Assembly: GCA_937995655.1 (NCBI GenBank)
Contig: CALKJI010000005.1
Location: 62,001-126,000, forward strand
Reading direction: 5' to 3'
From: an uncultured Pseudothermotoga sp.
GTDB lineage: Bacteria > Thermotogota > Thermotogae > Thermotogales > DSM-5069
DNA length: 64,000 nt
The position numbers and the translations under genes are program-made. The notes beneath the pieces were generated by a model. That model made no database searches, was not told the DNA's origin, and saw only the letters and a list, made by a program, of their open reading frames with translations. Shown here one piece after another: positions 19,882 through 28,731 of the stretch. The first letter of the stretch is position 1, and each line of letters begins with the position of its first letter.

Positions 19882-22809
19882 GTGAGGTGGATAGTAAAGC
19901 AGGTTGATCAGCAAAGGGTTCGAGTGCTTTGTGATCAATTACAGATAAGTCCCTTTCTTGCAAAATTACTCATCAACAGAGGTTTAAAAGAACCTGAGGT
20001 TGTTTATAAATTTTTGAATCCAAGTATCAATGATCTTCGCGATCCATTTTCTTTAGCAGACATGGATCAAGCTGTTTCTTTGTTGCTTGAAGCCAGAGCA
20101 CATAGATCACCTGTTTTAATTTATGGTGATTATGATGTGGATGGAATAACCGGTGTAGCTGTACTCAAAGAGTTCTTAGACAGATATGGTTGGATCACAG
20201 AGTACTACATACCTAAGAGAATGGACGAAGGATATGGCATTCAACCTTCTGTAATTGAACAATTTTGCAAAAGATCAAAAGGGGTAATATTAACTATCGA
20301 TTGCGGTATCACTGCCTTTGATGCAATTGAGTTTGCCAGCAATTTCGGTTGTCCCGTGATAGTTACAGACCATCACGAGATTGGTGAAAGGCTTCCAAAA
20401 GCAGCAGCCATCGTTGATCCCAAAAGACCTGATGACAGTTATCCTTTCAAAGATCTTGCAGGCGTTGGTGTTGCGTTCAAAGTTGTCTCTGCTATCGCCC
20501 AGAAAATGGGGATTCGGCCAGAAGAATTCTTTGATCTTCTCGAACTTGTGGCGCTTGGTACAATTGCAGACATGGTTAAACTGATCGATGAAAACCGTTT
20601 TCTAGTAAAAGCAGGTTTACAGCGGCTTATGGAAACCAAAAGGCCAGGATTGTCAACCTTGTTTTCGCGGCTTTGTATTACTGAACCGGATTCTCGTGAA
20701 GTTGGTTACAGGGTTGCGCCAAAATTGAATGCAGCCGGGAGGCTCGATTGTGCCGATGATGCCTTCCAGCTTTTGGTTGCCAGGGACAAAGTATGTGCCG
20801 ACAGGCTTGTAGAACTTCTCTTTGAATACAATACGACAAGACAGGAAATCGAATCTGATATCTTTGCCCACGCTGTTGAACAGATTGAAGAGTACGAATT
20901 GCATAAAGACCCAGTGATAGTTGTCAAAGGAAGAGAATGGCATGTCGGTGTGATAGGTATTGTAGCCACGAGGTTAGTTCACAGATATGGCAGACCTGTT
21001 ATGGTTATTTCAGAGACCGAAGGAATTGCGCGAGGTTCGGCACGAAGTGTACCTGAGGTTAATCTTATTGAACTGCTGCAACCTTTGTCGTCATATTTTA
21101 AGGAATTTGGAGGTCATCCCTTAGCTGTCGGGTTCAGTTTGAATCCAGATGGAATAGGTGCCTTCATCGACTCTTTGAGAAATTGTAAGATTCCAGTGAA
21201 AGATTCCTTTGATGTCATAGAGATCGACGATGAAATTCAATTAGAGCAAATCGATGAACAGATGCTGAAAGATTTGGAAATTCTCGAACCTTTTGGCCAC
21301 GGTAATCCCGAGCCAGTTTTCCTTTCAAGGAATGTTCCTGTGGAGTTTGTAAGGGCTTTCGGACAAAATCATTCAAACGTTAAGATGCTCATTCGAGCTA
21401 ATGGCAAAAAGATAGAAGCACTTGGCTTTGGATTGGGCTATTTGCTCGATAAACCAAGCTATGAATCTACAACCGTTGATGTCGTTTTCAGTTTGAGAAA
21501 CCGTAAGGGTCCTATGTCGCTCAATATCCTGGATCTATCCTTGCCTGAAGAGAGCCATGAGCATAATGAAAGTGATGAGATGCCACAGAAATTGATTCGC
21601 CTTGATCAGTCCTTGACTCAGATAAGAGGAAAACGTTTGTACATTCTTGACATCAGGACCAGGAACGCATTCTTGTATTGGCTAAGGGAAAGAACTAATC
21701 TAAGATGTGCCGTCATTTCTATAAACAACATCATTTCTTCTCATCTACATCAGAGTCTTCTGAGACATACTCAAAGTAAGATATCTTATATAAACTCTTT
21801 GAACAGAAACAGTTGCGATCGATTCGCCTTTATAACTCTTTCATCCTTCTTGAACGAAAAGGATAGGTTGTATGACCTGTACGATATCTTCCTGATTAAT
21901 GAACTTTCACTTTTCAAGGTTTTTGCGGATCAGCCACAAGTTGCGAATCTTCTTGATTTTGTGAAGAAAAATGCTCACAAATTCATAGCAGTGAGTGTGA
22001 AAAATCCGGAAGATTTGTTTGGCTTTGCGGCAAATCTTGGTTTTGAAATATCCTACGAGAAGTCGTTGAAGCTCAACTATGGTTTGGCAGATATATCTGG
22101 TGAAATCGATTCAATTTTGAATGACGCCAGCTGTTTCTTGTTTTCTGACCAACGCAAGTTGTCAGATTTCTATAAGAGATTTAAAGATCAATGGAAAAAT
22201 AGAGAAGTTCTTGTATACTCACATACTCTTAAACCTACTCAAAGATTGAGTGTGGTTAGCAGTGTGAGAAAGAGAAAAGCTGCCAAATTGATAAGCTCTA
22301 CAAATACCGATGGACTGCCAGCACTCTTGGGTGAAGATGTGGAAATTGCGATACTTGATGCGCCTCTCAGCTTGTATGAGCTACTGGATGCTGTCTCTTG
22401 TGATGGTGAAAATCAACTCTTTGATCTATGTTTTAATGCCGAGAGTGTTTATGAAAGGCAAAGAGAACTTGAGGAGCTCTTTCCTTCCAAGGAGTTAGTA
22501 ATGCAAATAATATCAGCTGTTGGTACAAAAGAGGTTGGTCAGGAAGAGTTTTTGAATATGCTTGTGCAATATGGCCATTTCAAGAATCTCTCCTATGCCA
22601 AAGTGATTTTGAACATTCTCAAGGATTTTGGAGCAGTTGTCAATCCTCAGAAAATTTCTTTTGCCCGCATTGATCTTTCAAGAACACCTGTGAGACTTAT
22701 GGAAAGAGAACTGGAGTTTGCCTATTTTGAAAAGATTACAAAGCCACTTTTGATGCAGAAGGTCAAAGGTATATACAAGGCGCTTGCAAACGTAAGAATG
22801 GTGATCTGA
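19882..22809 (+). CDS. recJ: Single-stranded-DNA-specific exonuclease RecJ, long form
   Basis: 5'-3' exonuclease of the DHH family used in recombination and mismatch repair. The catalytic core holds LIYGDYDVDGITG, TIDCGITAFDAIEFA, VTDHHEIGERLP and the DHHA1 part GREWHVGVIGIVATRLV plus EFGGHPLAVGFSL, all in the first ~430 residues, with an OB-like region to about 560. A further ~400 residues form a C-terminal extension longer than in most RecJ proteins (about 570-790 aa); I recognise no motif in it. The GTG at 19882 is my choice (MRWIVKQV); an in-frame ATG at 19837 lies in the promoter region, and the exact start is uncertain. TGATG overlap with the next gene. Confidence 0.92.
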   Translation: MRWIVKQVDQQRVRVLCDQLQISPFLAKLLINRGLKEPEVVYKFLNPSINDLRDPFSLADMDQAVSLLLEARAHRSPVLIYGDYDVDGITGVAVLKEFLDRYGWITEYYIPKRMDEGYGIQPSVIEQFCKRSKGVILTIDCGITAFDAIEFASNFGCPVIVTDHHEIGERLPKAAAIVDPKRPDDSYPFKDLAGVGVAFKVVSAIAQKMGIRPEEFFDLLELVALGTIADMVKLIDENRFLVKAGLQRLMETKRPGLSTLFSRLCITEPDSREVGYRVAPKLNAAGRLDCADDAFQLLVARDKVCADRLVELLFEYNTTRQEIESDIFAHAVEQIEEYELHKDPVIVVKGREWHVGVIGIVATRLVHRYGRPVMVISETEGIARGSARSVPEVNLIELLQPLSSYFKEFGGHPLAVGFSLNPDGIGAFIDSLRNCKIPVKDSFDVIEIDDEIQLEQIDEQMLKDLEILEPFGHGNPEPVFLSRNVPVEFVRAFGQNHSNVKMLIRANGKKIEALGFGLGYLLDKPSYESTTVDVVFSLRNRKGPMSLNILDLSLPEESHEHNESDEMPQKLIRLDQSLTQIRGKRLYILDIRTRNAFLYWLRERTNLRCAVISINNIISSHLHQSLLRHTQSKISYINSLNRNSCDRFAFITLSSFLNEKDRLYDLYDIFLINELSLFKVFADQPQVANLLDFVKKNAHKFIAVSVKNPEDLFGFAANLGFEISYEKSLKLNYGLADISGEIDSILNDASCFLFSDQRKLSDFYKRFKDQWKNREVLVYSHTLKPTQRLSVVSSVRKRKAAKLISSTNTDGLPALLGEDVEIAILDAPLSLYELLDAVSCDGENQLFDLCFNAESVYERQRELEELFPSKELVMQIISAVGTKEVGQEEFLNMLVQYGHFKNLSYAKVILNILKDFGAVVNPQKISFARIDLSRTPVRLMERELEFAYFEKITKPLLMQKVKGIYKALANVRMVI

Positions 22810-23453
22810 TGATTCTCGCAATAGATTATGGTGAAACAAGATGTGGCTTGGCTTTGGGTGAGAAACTTGCCGCAAGAATATGGACGGTGAAAAAACAAGA
22901 GGTCTTTGCTGAGATCTCCAAGTTCAAAAATATCGATATTTTTGTGGTTGGATTACCTCTTTCGATGAGTGGGAGATACTCAGAGCAAACCTTCAAAGCA
23001 GTCAGATTTGCAGAAAGACTGTATGGTGAATTTGGCAGAGAAGTCTACATGATCGATGAAAGGCTTTCCAGTGTGATCTTTAAGGGTAGGAAAGATGTCG
23101 ACCGACTGAGTGCGGCGGAAATTTTCAACAGATTTATTTCTTCAAATTCTGACTGCTACAGAATAAAATCTCCTGTTCGATTGAGCGATGAAAAACTAAG
23201 AAAACTTGGAGATCTCCAGGGTAAAGTTCTTGTTGCAAATCTTTCTGACGTAAGAATTGTGAAAGACAAAAGTTGGATCATTTTTCAAGACGATCCCTAT
23301 TACGCTTATCTGTTTCACAAAATAGGTTGCCATATTGAGAGGGATCGGAAGATGTTGGAAAACTTTGCACCTTTTGATATCATCATTGCTGAGGGTGTGT
23401 GCGAAGAATTAAGGTATTTGTTGGGTCCAAATGGGAAAATCCTGTGCCTGTAG
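22809..23453 (+). CDS. RuvX/YqgF-like RNase H-fold protein with C-terminal extension
   Basis: The first 135 residues match the YqgF/RuvX family (Holliday-junction-resolvase fold, also linked to 16S rRNA 5' processing): LAIDYGETRCGLALG with the first catalytic Asp, FVVGLPLSMSGRYSEQT, and MIDERLSS with the second acidic pair. The usual last motif (DxxAAxxIL) is changed to RLSAAEIF. Family members are about 140 residues; this one has 214, with an unrecognised tail. The stop codon TAG at 23451-23453 is also part of tRNA-Arg, so the coding region and the tRNA share ten bases. It is coupled to recJ by a TGATG overlap. Confidence 0.75.
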   Translation: MILAIDYGETRCGLALGEKLAARIWTVKKQEVFAEISKFKNIDIFVVGLPLSMSGRYSEQTFKAVRFAERLYGEFGREVYMIDERLSSVIFKGRKDVDRLSAAEIFNRFISSNSDCYRIKSPVRLSDEKLRKLGDLQGKVLVANLSDVRIVKDKSWIIFQDDPYYAYLFHKIGCHIERDRKMLENFAPFDIIIAEGVCEELRYLLGPNGKILCL

Positions 23454-23520
23454 CTCAAGGGGATAGAGCGCTGGACTCCGGATCCAGAGGCTGCGGGTTC
23501 AACTCCCGCCAGGCACACCA
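23444..23520 (+). tRNA. tRNA-Arg (anticodon CCG)
   Basis: Acceptor GTGCCTG pairs with CAGGCAC, anticodon stem CTGGA/TCCAG encloses CTCCGGA giving anticodon CCG (reads CGG), T arm GCGGG-TTCAACT-CCCGC, discriminator A, encoded CCA. Its first ten bases are the last coding bases and stop of the RuvX-like gene. The codon it reads, CGG, occurs twice in the arginine leader peptide. Confidence 0.95.
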
Positions 23521-23566
23521 AATGGTCTGGTGAATCAATACAAGAGAATTCAAGGAGGTTAAACAA

Positions 23567-24577
23567 ATGCCAAAAGGTGACTTGGGTATAGACCTTGGTA
23601 CAGCAAGTTTCATTGTTTATCAAAGAGGAAAGGGTATTGTGATTTTCGAGCCCTCGGTAGTCGCAATTTCTGAGAAAACAGGTGAAATAGTTGCAATCGG
23701 TGAAGAAGCCAAGAAGATGCTTGGTAAAACACCTGATTATTACAGGGCGGTCAAACCAATGAAAGATGGAGTGATTGCAGATTATAAAACCATTGAAGCT
23801 GTGATCAAAGAATTCATCAATCGAACCGTTAAAAAATCTTTCTTATTCAAACCAGAGCTCGTTATAGGCATTCCGACAAAAGCTACCAGTGTAGAAAAGA
23901 GGGCTGTTTTCGAAGCTGCGTTGAATGCTGGAGCAAGAAAAGTTCATGTTGTTTCTGAGCCACTTGCTGCAGCGATAGGGGCTGGAATAGAAGTGACCAA
24001 ATCCCAGGGTAATATGGTTGTGGACATCGGCGGTGGGACAACAGATATTGCTGTGATAAGTCTCGGGGGAGTTGTGATAGGTGATTCAATAAAGATCGCG
24101 GGTGATGCAATGGATGAAGCGATTGTGAGATTTGTAAGGAGAAAATATGGTTTGGTGATAGGAGAACCAACTGCAGAACAAGTAAAGATAAAAATAGGAA
24201 AAGTCCACGCTTCTATGGAAACATATCAAATGGAAATAAAGGGTAGAGATGCGGTGACTGGTTTACCTAGAACAGATCAAATAAGCTCTGACGATGTTTT
24301 GGAAACCTTAAAGCCTTTGGTTGAGACGATAATAGGTAGAATCAAAATGGTTCTTGAAAAGACACCACCAGAACTTGCAGCCGATATTATCAATCAGGGC
24401 ATAGTCTTGACCGGCGGAGGGGCATTGACCAGGGGACTTGACTTACTGATGTCTGAGGAGCTTGGTGTAAAGGTAATAATAGCTGAAGATCCAATAACTT
24501 GTGTAGCAAAGGGAACAGGAATACTTTTGGATAACCAAGAACTATTAAAGGTAGTTGCCACTTCTTACTCGAGGTGA
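23567..24577 (+). CDS. mreB: Actin-like cell-shape protein MreB
   Basis: Bacterial actin that guides lateral wall synthesis. ATPase-fold motifs: GIDLGTASFIVY (phosphate 1), VVDIGGGTTDIAVISLGG (phosphate 2) and VLTGGGALTRGLDLLM (adenosine loop), with EPLAAAIGAG between. 336 residues, normal length. A strong AAGGAGG site precedes the ATG; no own promoter is obvious after the tRNA, so it may be read from upstream. It is followed, with a small overlap region, by flagellar genes. Confidence 0.94.
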   Translation: MPKGDLGIDLGTASFIVYQRGKGIVIFEPSVVAISEKTGEIVAIGEEAKKMLGKTPDYYRAVKPMKDGVIADYKTIEAVIKEFINRTVKKSFLFKPELVIGIPTKATSVEKRAVFEAALNAGARKVHVVSEPLAAAIGAGIEVTKSQGNMVVDIGGGTTDIAVISLGGVVIGDSIKIAGDAMDEAIVRFVRRKYGLVIGEPTAEQVKIKIGKVHASMETYQMEIKGRDAVTGLPRTDQISSDDVLETLKPLVETIIGRIKMVLEKTPPELAADIINQGIVLTGGGALTRGLDLLMSEELGVKVIIAEDPITCVAKGTGILLDNQELLKVVATSYSR

Positions 24578-24581
24578 TCGT

Positions 24582-25331
24582 GTGATAAGAGGCATTTATA
24601 CGGCAGCAATGGGAATGCTGCTGGATATGAGTAAAGTCGATACTACAGCAAACAACCTTGCAAATATTGAAACCGTGGGATACAAGAAAGATAAGCTCAT
24701 CTATAGAGCTTATCAAGATCGAGCAATTTACGCTCTGCCAGATAGGAGACGTCCCATCGGCAATCTTACCTACAGTGCTGTTTTGGATGATGTCTTTTTG
24801 GACACTTCTCAAGGTGTGATTCAACAAACGGGTAACTTGCTTGATCTTGCAATAGACTCCGATGGCTATTTTGCATTGCAAGGTGAAAATAATATTTATT
24901 ACACAAGAGCTGGTAACTTCAAACTCGATACCCAAGGATACATAGTGAACCCAGATGGACTGAGGTTACTCGACGAAAATGGGCAATCCATACAATTTCA
25001 AGATGGTTATAGCATCGATCAAGATGGTTATATAAAAGACAGTTTCAACAACATCATAACGAGATTGGGTTTGTATACTTTTGAGAATTCATCAGGACTC
25101 AGAAAAATAGGTTATACACTCTTTGTACCTACCGATGAAAGTGGTGAAGCAGTTGCCGCAGAAAATTTTAGGATTTTGTCAGGTTATATTGAACTATCTA
25201 ATGTGAACGCACTCGTAGAAATGACAAAATTGATTGAAGCACAACGTCATTTCGAAATATCGCAGAAAGTAGTCGTGGTTGAAGATGAGGTTCTCGCAAA
25301 ATTGACCAGTCAAGTTGGTTCCTTGAGATAA
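24582..25331 (+). CDS. Flagellar basal-body rod protein, FlgF/FlgG type
   Basis: Rod subunit of the flagellar axis. N-terminal IRGIYTAAMGMLLDMSKVDTTANNLANIETVGYKK is the typical rod signature, and the C-terminal ends in the amphipathic helix SNVNALVEMTKLIEAQRHFEISQKV. The middle holds the flagellar basal-body D1 region (GYFALQGENNIYYTRAGNF). The GTG at 24582 follows GAGGTGATC and gives the conserved IRGIY start. 249 residues. By order before the better FlgG it is most likely FlgF. Confidence 0.85.
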   Translation: MIRGIYTAAMGMLLDMSKVDTTANNLANIETVGYKKDKLIYRAYQDRAIYALPDRRRPIGNLTYSAVLDDVFLDTSQGVIQQTGNLLDLAIDSDGYFALQGENNIYYTRAGNFKLDTQGYIVNPDGLRLLDENGQSIQFQDGYSIDQDGYIKDSFNNIITRLGLYTFENSSGLRKIGYTLFVPTDESGEAVAAENFRILSGYIELSNVNALVEMTKLIEAQRHFEISQKVVVVEDEVLAKLTSQVGSLR

Positions 25332-25347
25332 CAGGAGGTGTACCAAG

Positions 25348-26133
25348 ATGATGGTTTCTCTATATTCAGCGGCAACTGGCATGTGGGCACAGCAATACAA
25401 ACTTGATACAGTCTCAAACAATCTTGCCAATGTTGACACAACAAGTTATAAAAAGGTTCGTGCTGAGTTTCAGGATCTCGTATATCAGTATTATAAAAAT
25501 GCCGGCACACCTACCGCGGTCAATTCAACAATACCTACAGGCATATATTTTGGACACGGAGCAAGATTGGCTGCTACGACAAAAATCTTTTCTTTGGGCA
25601 ACATGGAGCACACTAGTAACGCACTCGACGTAGCCATTACCGGTGATGGCTTCTTTCAAATACAGCTTCAAGATGGTAGAACTGCCTATACAAGAGACGG
25701 TTCTTTCAAGATAGACAGTAATGGGACCGTTGTAACAGCAAATGGACTTGCTTTGATACCAAATATCGTCATTCCTGCCGATGCAGTTGCAATAAATATT
25801 TCACCAGACGGCATCTTCTCAGTTGAAATGCAGGATGGCACAATACAGAACCTTGGCACAGTGACGCTTGTAAGATTCGTTAATCCTTCTGGTTTGAAAT
25901 CGATAGGCGATAATCTGTACGTTGAAACAACGGCTTCTGGTGCACCAATAGAGGGAACACCGAATCAAGATGGTTTTGGCGCTTTGCTACAGGGCTACTT
26001 AGAAAAATCCAATGTAGACGTGGTCAAAGAGATGGTAGATATGATCACCGCACAGCGAGCCTATGAGTTAAACGCACGAACTATTCAGACCGCCGATAAT
26101 ATGCTCCAAACTGTTTCCACACTCAAGAGATAA
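25348..26133 (+). CDS. flgG: Flagellar distal rod protein FlgG
   Basis: 261 residues with the rod signature SLYSAATGMWAQQYKLDTVSNNLANVDTTSYKK, central GDGFFQIQLQDGRTAYTRDGSF, and the C-terminal QGYLEKSNVDVVKEMVDMI followed by TAQRAYELNARTIQTADNML, which is characteristic of FlgG. It forms the distal rod through the P and L rings made by the genes below. AGGAGGTG precedes the tandem ATGATG; the first ATG is given. Confidence 0.93.
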   Translation: MMVSLYSAATGMWAQQYKLDTVSNNLANVDTTSYKKVRAEFQDLVYQYYKNAGTPTAVNSTIPTGIYFGHGARLAATTKIFSLGNMEHTSNALDVAITGDGFFQIQLQDGRTAYTRDGSFKIDSNGTVVTANGLALIPNIVIPADAVAINISPDGIFSVEMQDGTIQNLGTVTLVRFVNPSGLKSIGDNLYVETTASGAPIEGTPNQDGFGALLQGYLEKSNVDVVKEMVDMITAQRAYELNARTIQTADNMLQTVSTLKR

Positions 26134-26150
26134 TCTTGATTTTTCTTATC

Positions 26151-26171
26151 GCGGATGCGCATCCGCCTTTC
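26151..26171 (+). terminator. Short hairpin between flgG and flgA
   Basis: GCGGAT (26151-26156) pairs with ATCCGC (26161-26166) around GCGC, followed by CTTTCT. The whole core is self-complementary. It may act as a weak terminator or an RNA end stabiliser that lowers expression of the genes after the rod proteins. The T-rich tail is poor. Confidence 0.35.
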
Positions 26172-26186
26172 TCTGAATGAGAAAGG

Positions 26187-26861
26187 ATGGAAAAGGTGAA
26201 AAAGTTAATCTTCTTACTCCTGGCTTTCTCAACCTTGACATTCAGTAGTAGCTTAATAGATCTTGTTCAGAATTCCATTGCGGAGTATATACTTTTGAAG
26301 TGCGGTGAAGATGCAACGATCACCAACCTTCAGTTTAGACAAAAGATTCCAGAAGCAACCAACTTCGAAATAATCTCCTTTAATATTTCCAATGGGAAAG
26401 TAAATCTTTTAATCAAGTTTTGTCAGGATAATACCTTTTCAGGATATGTACAGGCTGTGGCCAACGTCTCTGTCTTTAGGAATGTCTTGGTGGCTTGTAG
26501 AATCATAAAAAGCGGAGAAGTAATAAAACCAGAGGATATATCGCTTGTAAAGATGGATGTCTTTGGAAATAGCGGACGATTCACTGACAGATACGAAGAT
26601 GTATTAGGTAAACTGAGCAAAAAAATGTTCAAAGAAGGTGAGCCGATAGATCTTTTCTATTTGACCAAGCCACCAGATGTGAAAGTAGGACAAGTATTGC
26701 CGGCGACGATTCAGATCGGCTCTGTAGTAGTTACAACCCTTGTAAGGGTTGTACAGGATGGAAATTTTGGAGAAATCATCAAAGCAAGAAATCTCTCGAC
26801 TGGTTTTCTAATACATGGAGTTTTAAAAGAAGACTATTCCATACATGTTATAGGGAGCTGA
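26187..26861 (+). CDS. flgA: Flagellar P-ring assembly chaperone FlgA
   Basis: Periplasmic protein that helps FlgI form the P ring. An N-terminal signal peptide (KKLIFLLLAFSTLTFSSS) is followed by a variable domain and a SAF-type domain: RNVLVACRIIKSGEVIKPEDISLVKMD, then GEPIDLFYLTKPPDVKVGQV and IQIGSVVVTTLVRVVQDGNFG. 224 residues, typical. It directly precedes flgH with one base between stop and start. Confidence 0.85.
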   Translation: MEKVKKLIFLLLAFSTLTFSSSLIDLVQNSIAEYILLKCGEDATITNLQFRQKIPEATNFEIISFNISNGKVNLLIKFCQDNTFSGYVQAVANVSVFRNVLVACRIIKSGEVIKPEDISLVKMDVFGNSGRFTDRYEDVLGKLSKKMFKEGEPIDLFYLTKPPDVKVGQVLPATIQIGSVVVTTLVRVVQDGNFGEIIKARNLSTGFLIHGVLKEDYSIHVIGS

Positions 26862-26862
26862 A

Positions 26863-27459
26863 ATGATGAAAAGGGTCTTCGTTTTATTGATCTTAGTCCA
26901 AACATTGATCATTTACAGTACATCACTTTGGAATAGCTCAACTAATAATCAATTCAAGAACATAATTGGTGATCGTAAGGCAAACAAGGTTGGAGATATA
27001 GTAACTATCGTCGTAAGGGAAACACCAAAGATCAATGCAGCCAGTGAAAATACAGCCTTTGAGAACGCCTTGCTCAATCTTTTTACAGGTGCTGTAAAGA
27101 ATATAACTCAGTTTGATTTGTCGCAGTTCATACCTATAAAAAACAACCCCACACAACAAAGATCAGCACAGATGAGCTCGACGGTCACGTTAACAGTCTC
27201 TGCCGTTGTTGTGGATGTACAGAACGGGAACCTTATCGTTGAAGGTAATAAGAAGCTTAAAGTGGGAGAACAACTCAGTGAAATAATGATACGTGGAACT
27301 GTAAGACCCGATGACATAATGTCAAACAACACCGTTGATTCATCTAAGATCGCAAATTGTCAAATATGGGTGAATGGTCAGCTTGTTTTCAGACAGAATC
27401 CAAACCAGGAATCTTGGCTTGATTACATACTCTCAGCGATTGCTAAATGGTTTTTGTGA
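26863..27459 (+). CDS. flgH: Flagellar L-ring protein FlgH
   Basis: Outer-membrane ring subunit of the flagellum. Family marks: SLWN near residue 22, DRKANKVGDIVTIVVRET, and the C-terminal VEGNKKLKVGEQLSEIMIRGTVRP with DNTVDSSKIAN-like text. 198 residues, a little short. Unlike most FlgH, which are lipoproteins with an N-terminal Cys, the signal region (VLLILVQTLIIYSTSLWN) has no cysteine, so it is probably cleaved by ordinary signal peptidase. The ring anchoring in this organism's outer sheath may differ. Confidence 0.88.
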   Translation: MMKRVFVLLILVQTLIIYSTSLWNSSTNNQFKNIIGDRKANKVGDIVTIVVRETPKINAASENTAFENALLNLFTGAVKNITQFDLSQFIPIKNNPTQQRSAQMSSTVTLTVSAVVVDVQNGNLIVEGNKKLKVGEQLSEIMIRGTVRPDDIMSNNTVDSSKIANCQIWVNGQLVFRQNPNQESWLDYILSAIAKWFL

Positions 27460-27468
27460 GGTGAGTCG

Positions 27469-28467
27469 ATGAAAAAGATTTTGCTATTTTTCATGTGTAC
27501 TCTCTTGGTAACTCATATCTTTCCTGCTTCACGCATAAAAGACATCGCGATCTTCAGAGGTGCTCGAGACAACCAGCTCTTTGGTCTAGGTGTGGTGGTG
27601 GGACTCAATGGCACAGGAGATTCAGGTAAAGCCAATTCCACTCTTTTGGCGAACATGGCGAAAGTCTTCAACATAAGCATAGACGCCGCCGATCTAAAAA
27701 CGAGAAATAGCGCGCTTGTAATGGTACTAGCTGATATTCCTCCATTTTACAAAGAAGGAATGAGGCTTGATGTGGTAGTTGCATCGATAGGCGATGCAAA
27801 ATCCTTGCAGGGTGGTTTGTTGATTCAAACTCCTTTGTATGGTGCTGATGGCAAGGTCTACGCCGTTGCTCAAGGCAATGTCAGTATTGGTGGAAGCGAG
27901 GTAAAGGTTTCCGCAAACCTTCAGAGTAAGTATAAAATAGTTGGATATATCCCCAATGGCGCAATAGTTGAAAGGGAAATTCCATCTGAATTCGTCGAAT
28001 CTAATAGTGTCACAATTCTCTTAAGGACACCTGATTTCACAACGGCGGCGAGAGTCGCACAAGCCATAAACACTACCTTTGACAGAAAGTTAGCAAAGGC
28101 AATTGATGCATCATCGATAAAAACACAGATTCCCTCGGTATTTGAAGACGATGTCGTCAGTTTTCTCTCTCTGATCGAAGAGATAGAAGTTTCTGTTGAT
28201 CAACCTGCGAAGATCGTGATAAACGAGAAAACGGGTACAGTTGTCTTTGGAGGCAATGTCAAGGTACTGGACTTCACCCTATCATACGGTGTCTTCAACA
28301 TAAGTGTCAAGAACGGTAAAGTTTTATCGGAAAAACAGTCGGACGCAACGGTTTCCGAGTTGGTTACAGCCCTGAAAGGTCTTGGTGCCACCCCTCAGGA
28401 CATCATAGCCATCTTGCAAACGATGCACAGTGCAGGTGTTTTACTCGCAGATCTGGTGGTGATGTAA
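27469..28467 (+). CDS. flgI: Flagellar P-ring protein FlgI
   Basis: Periplasmic ring around the flagellar rod. After a signal peptide, SRIKDIAIFRGARDNQLFGLGVVVGLNGTGDSG is the conserved FlgI start, with GGLLIQTPLYGADGKVYAVAQGNVSIGG and near the end TVSELVTALKGLGATPQDIIAILQTMHSAGVL. 332 residues, near the usual 345-370. Its TAA is followed at once by the TTG of the next gene. Confidence 0.95.
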   Translation: MKKILLFFMCTLLVTHIFPASRIKDIAIFRGARDNQLFGLGVVVGLNGTGDSGKANSTLLANMAKVFNISIDAADLKTRNSALVMVLADIPPFYKEGMRLDVVVASIGDAKSLQGGLLIQTPLYGADGKVYAVAQGNVSIGGSEVKVSANLQSKYKIVGYIPNGAIVEREIPSEFVESNSVTILLRTPDFTTAARVAQAINTTFDRKLAKAIDASSIKTQIPSVFEDDVVSFLSLIEEIEVSVDQPAKIVINEKTGTVVFGGNVKVLDFTLSYGVFNISVKNGKVLSEKQSDATVSELVTALKGLGATPQDIIAILQTMHSAGVLLADLVVM

Positions 28468-28731
28468 TTGACGATTTCAACTATTTCTAATGCTAAGAGA
28501 CAGGATAAACTGTGGAATACCTGTTCTGAGTTTGTTGGTTCCCTGTTCTACGATATTTTCAAGAAGTTGTACGAATCCATTCCTCAATCTAATCTGATAC
28601 CAAGAAACTCTTCCGAAAAGTGGTTTACCAATATGCTGCTGTATGAATATTCAAAACAGGCAGCAAAAGATAATTTGAGGCCCCTTGTTGATAAGATTTA
28701 CAATAAGCTCGCTTCAAAAACGTATCAATGA
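28468..28731 (+). CDS. FlgJ-like rod-binding protein (short form)
   Basis: 87 residues resembling the N-terminal rod-binding domain of Flg[20 protein letters not shown] corresponds to the conserved (F)xxMLLxExxKqa region. It lacks the muramidase domain found in gammaproteobacterial FlgJ, as is usual in other phyla. The start is TTG in TAATTG, directly after the flgI stop, with GGTGGTG upstream; the same arrangement is seen between ddl and the clamp-like gene. It converges with prfA, overlapping by seven bases. The SLT-like lipoprotein at 3040 is not linked to it. Confidence 0.65.
   Translation: MTISTISNAKRQDKLWNTCSEFVGSLFYDIFKKLYESIPQSNLIPRNSSEKWFTNMLLYEYSKQAAKDNLRPLVDKIYNKLASKTYQ

Noticed and set aside
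23315-23623. Minus-strand open frame containing a GVEPAASGSGVQ-type motif
   Set aside because: It is antisense to tRNA-Arg; this phrase is a well-known artefact of reading tRNA complements as protein.
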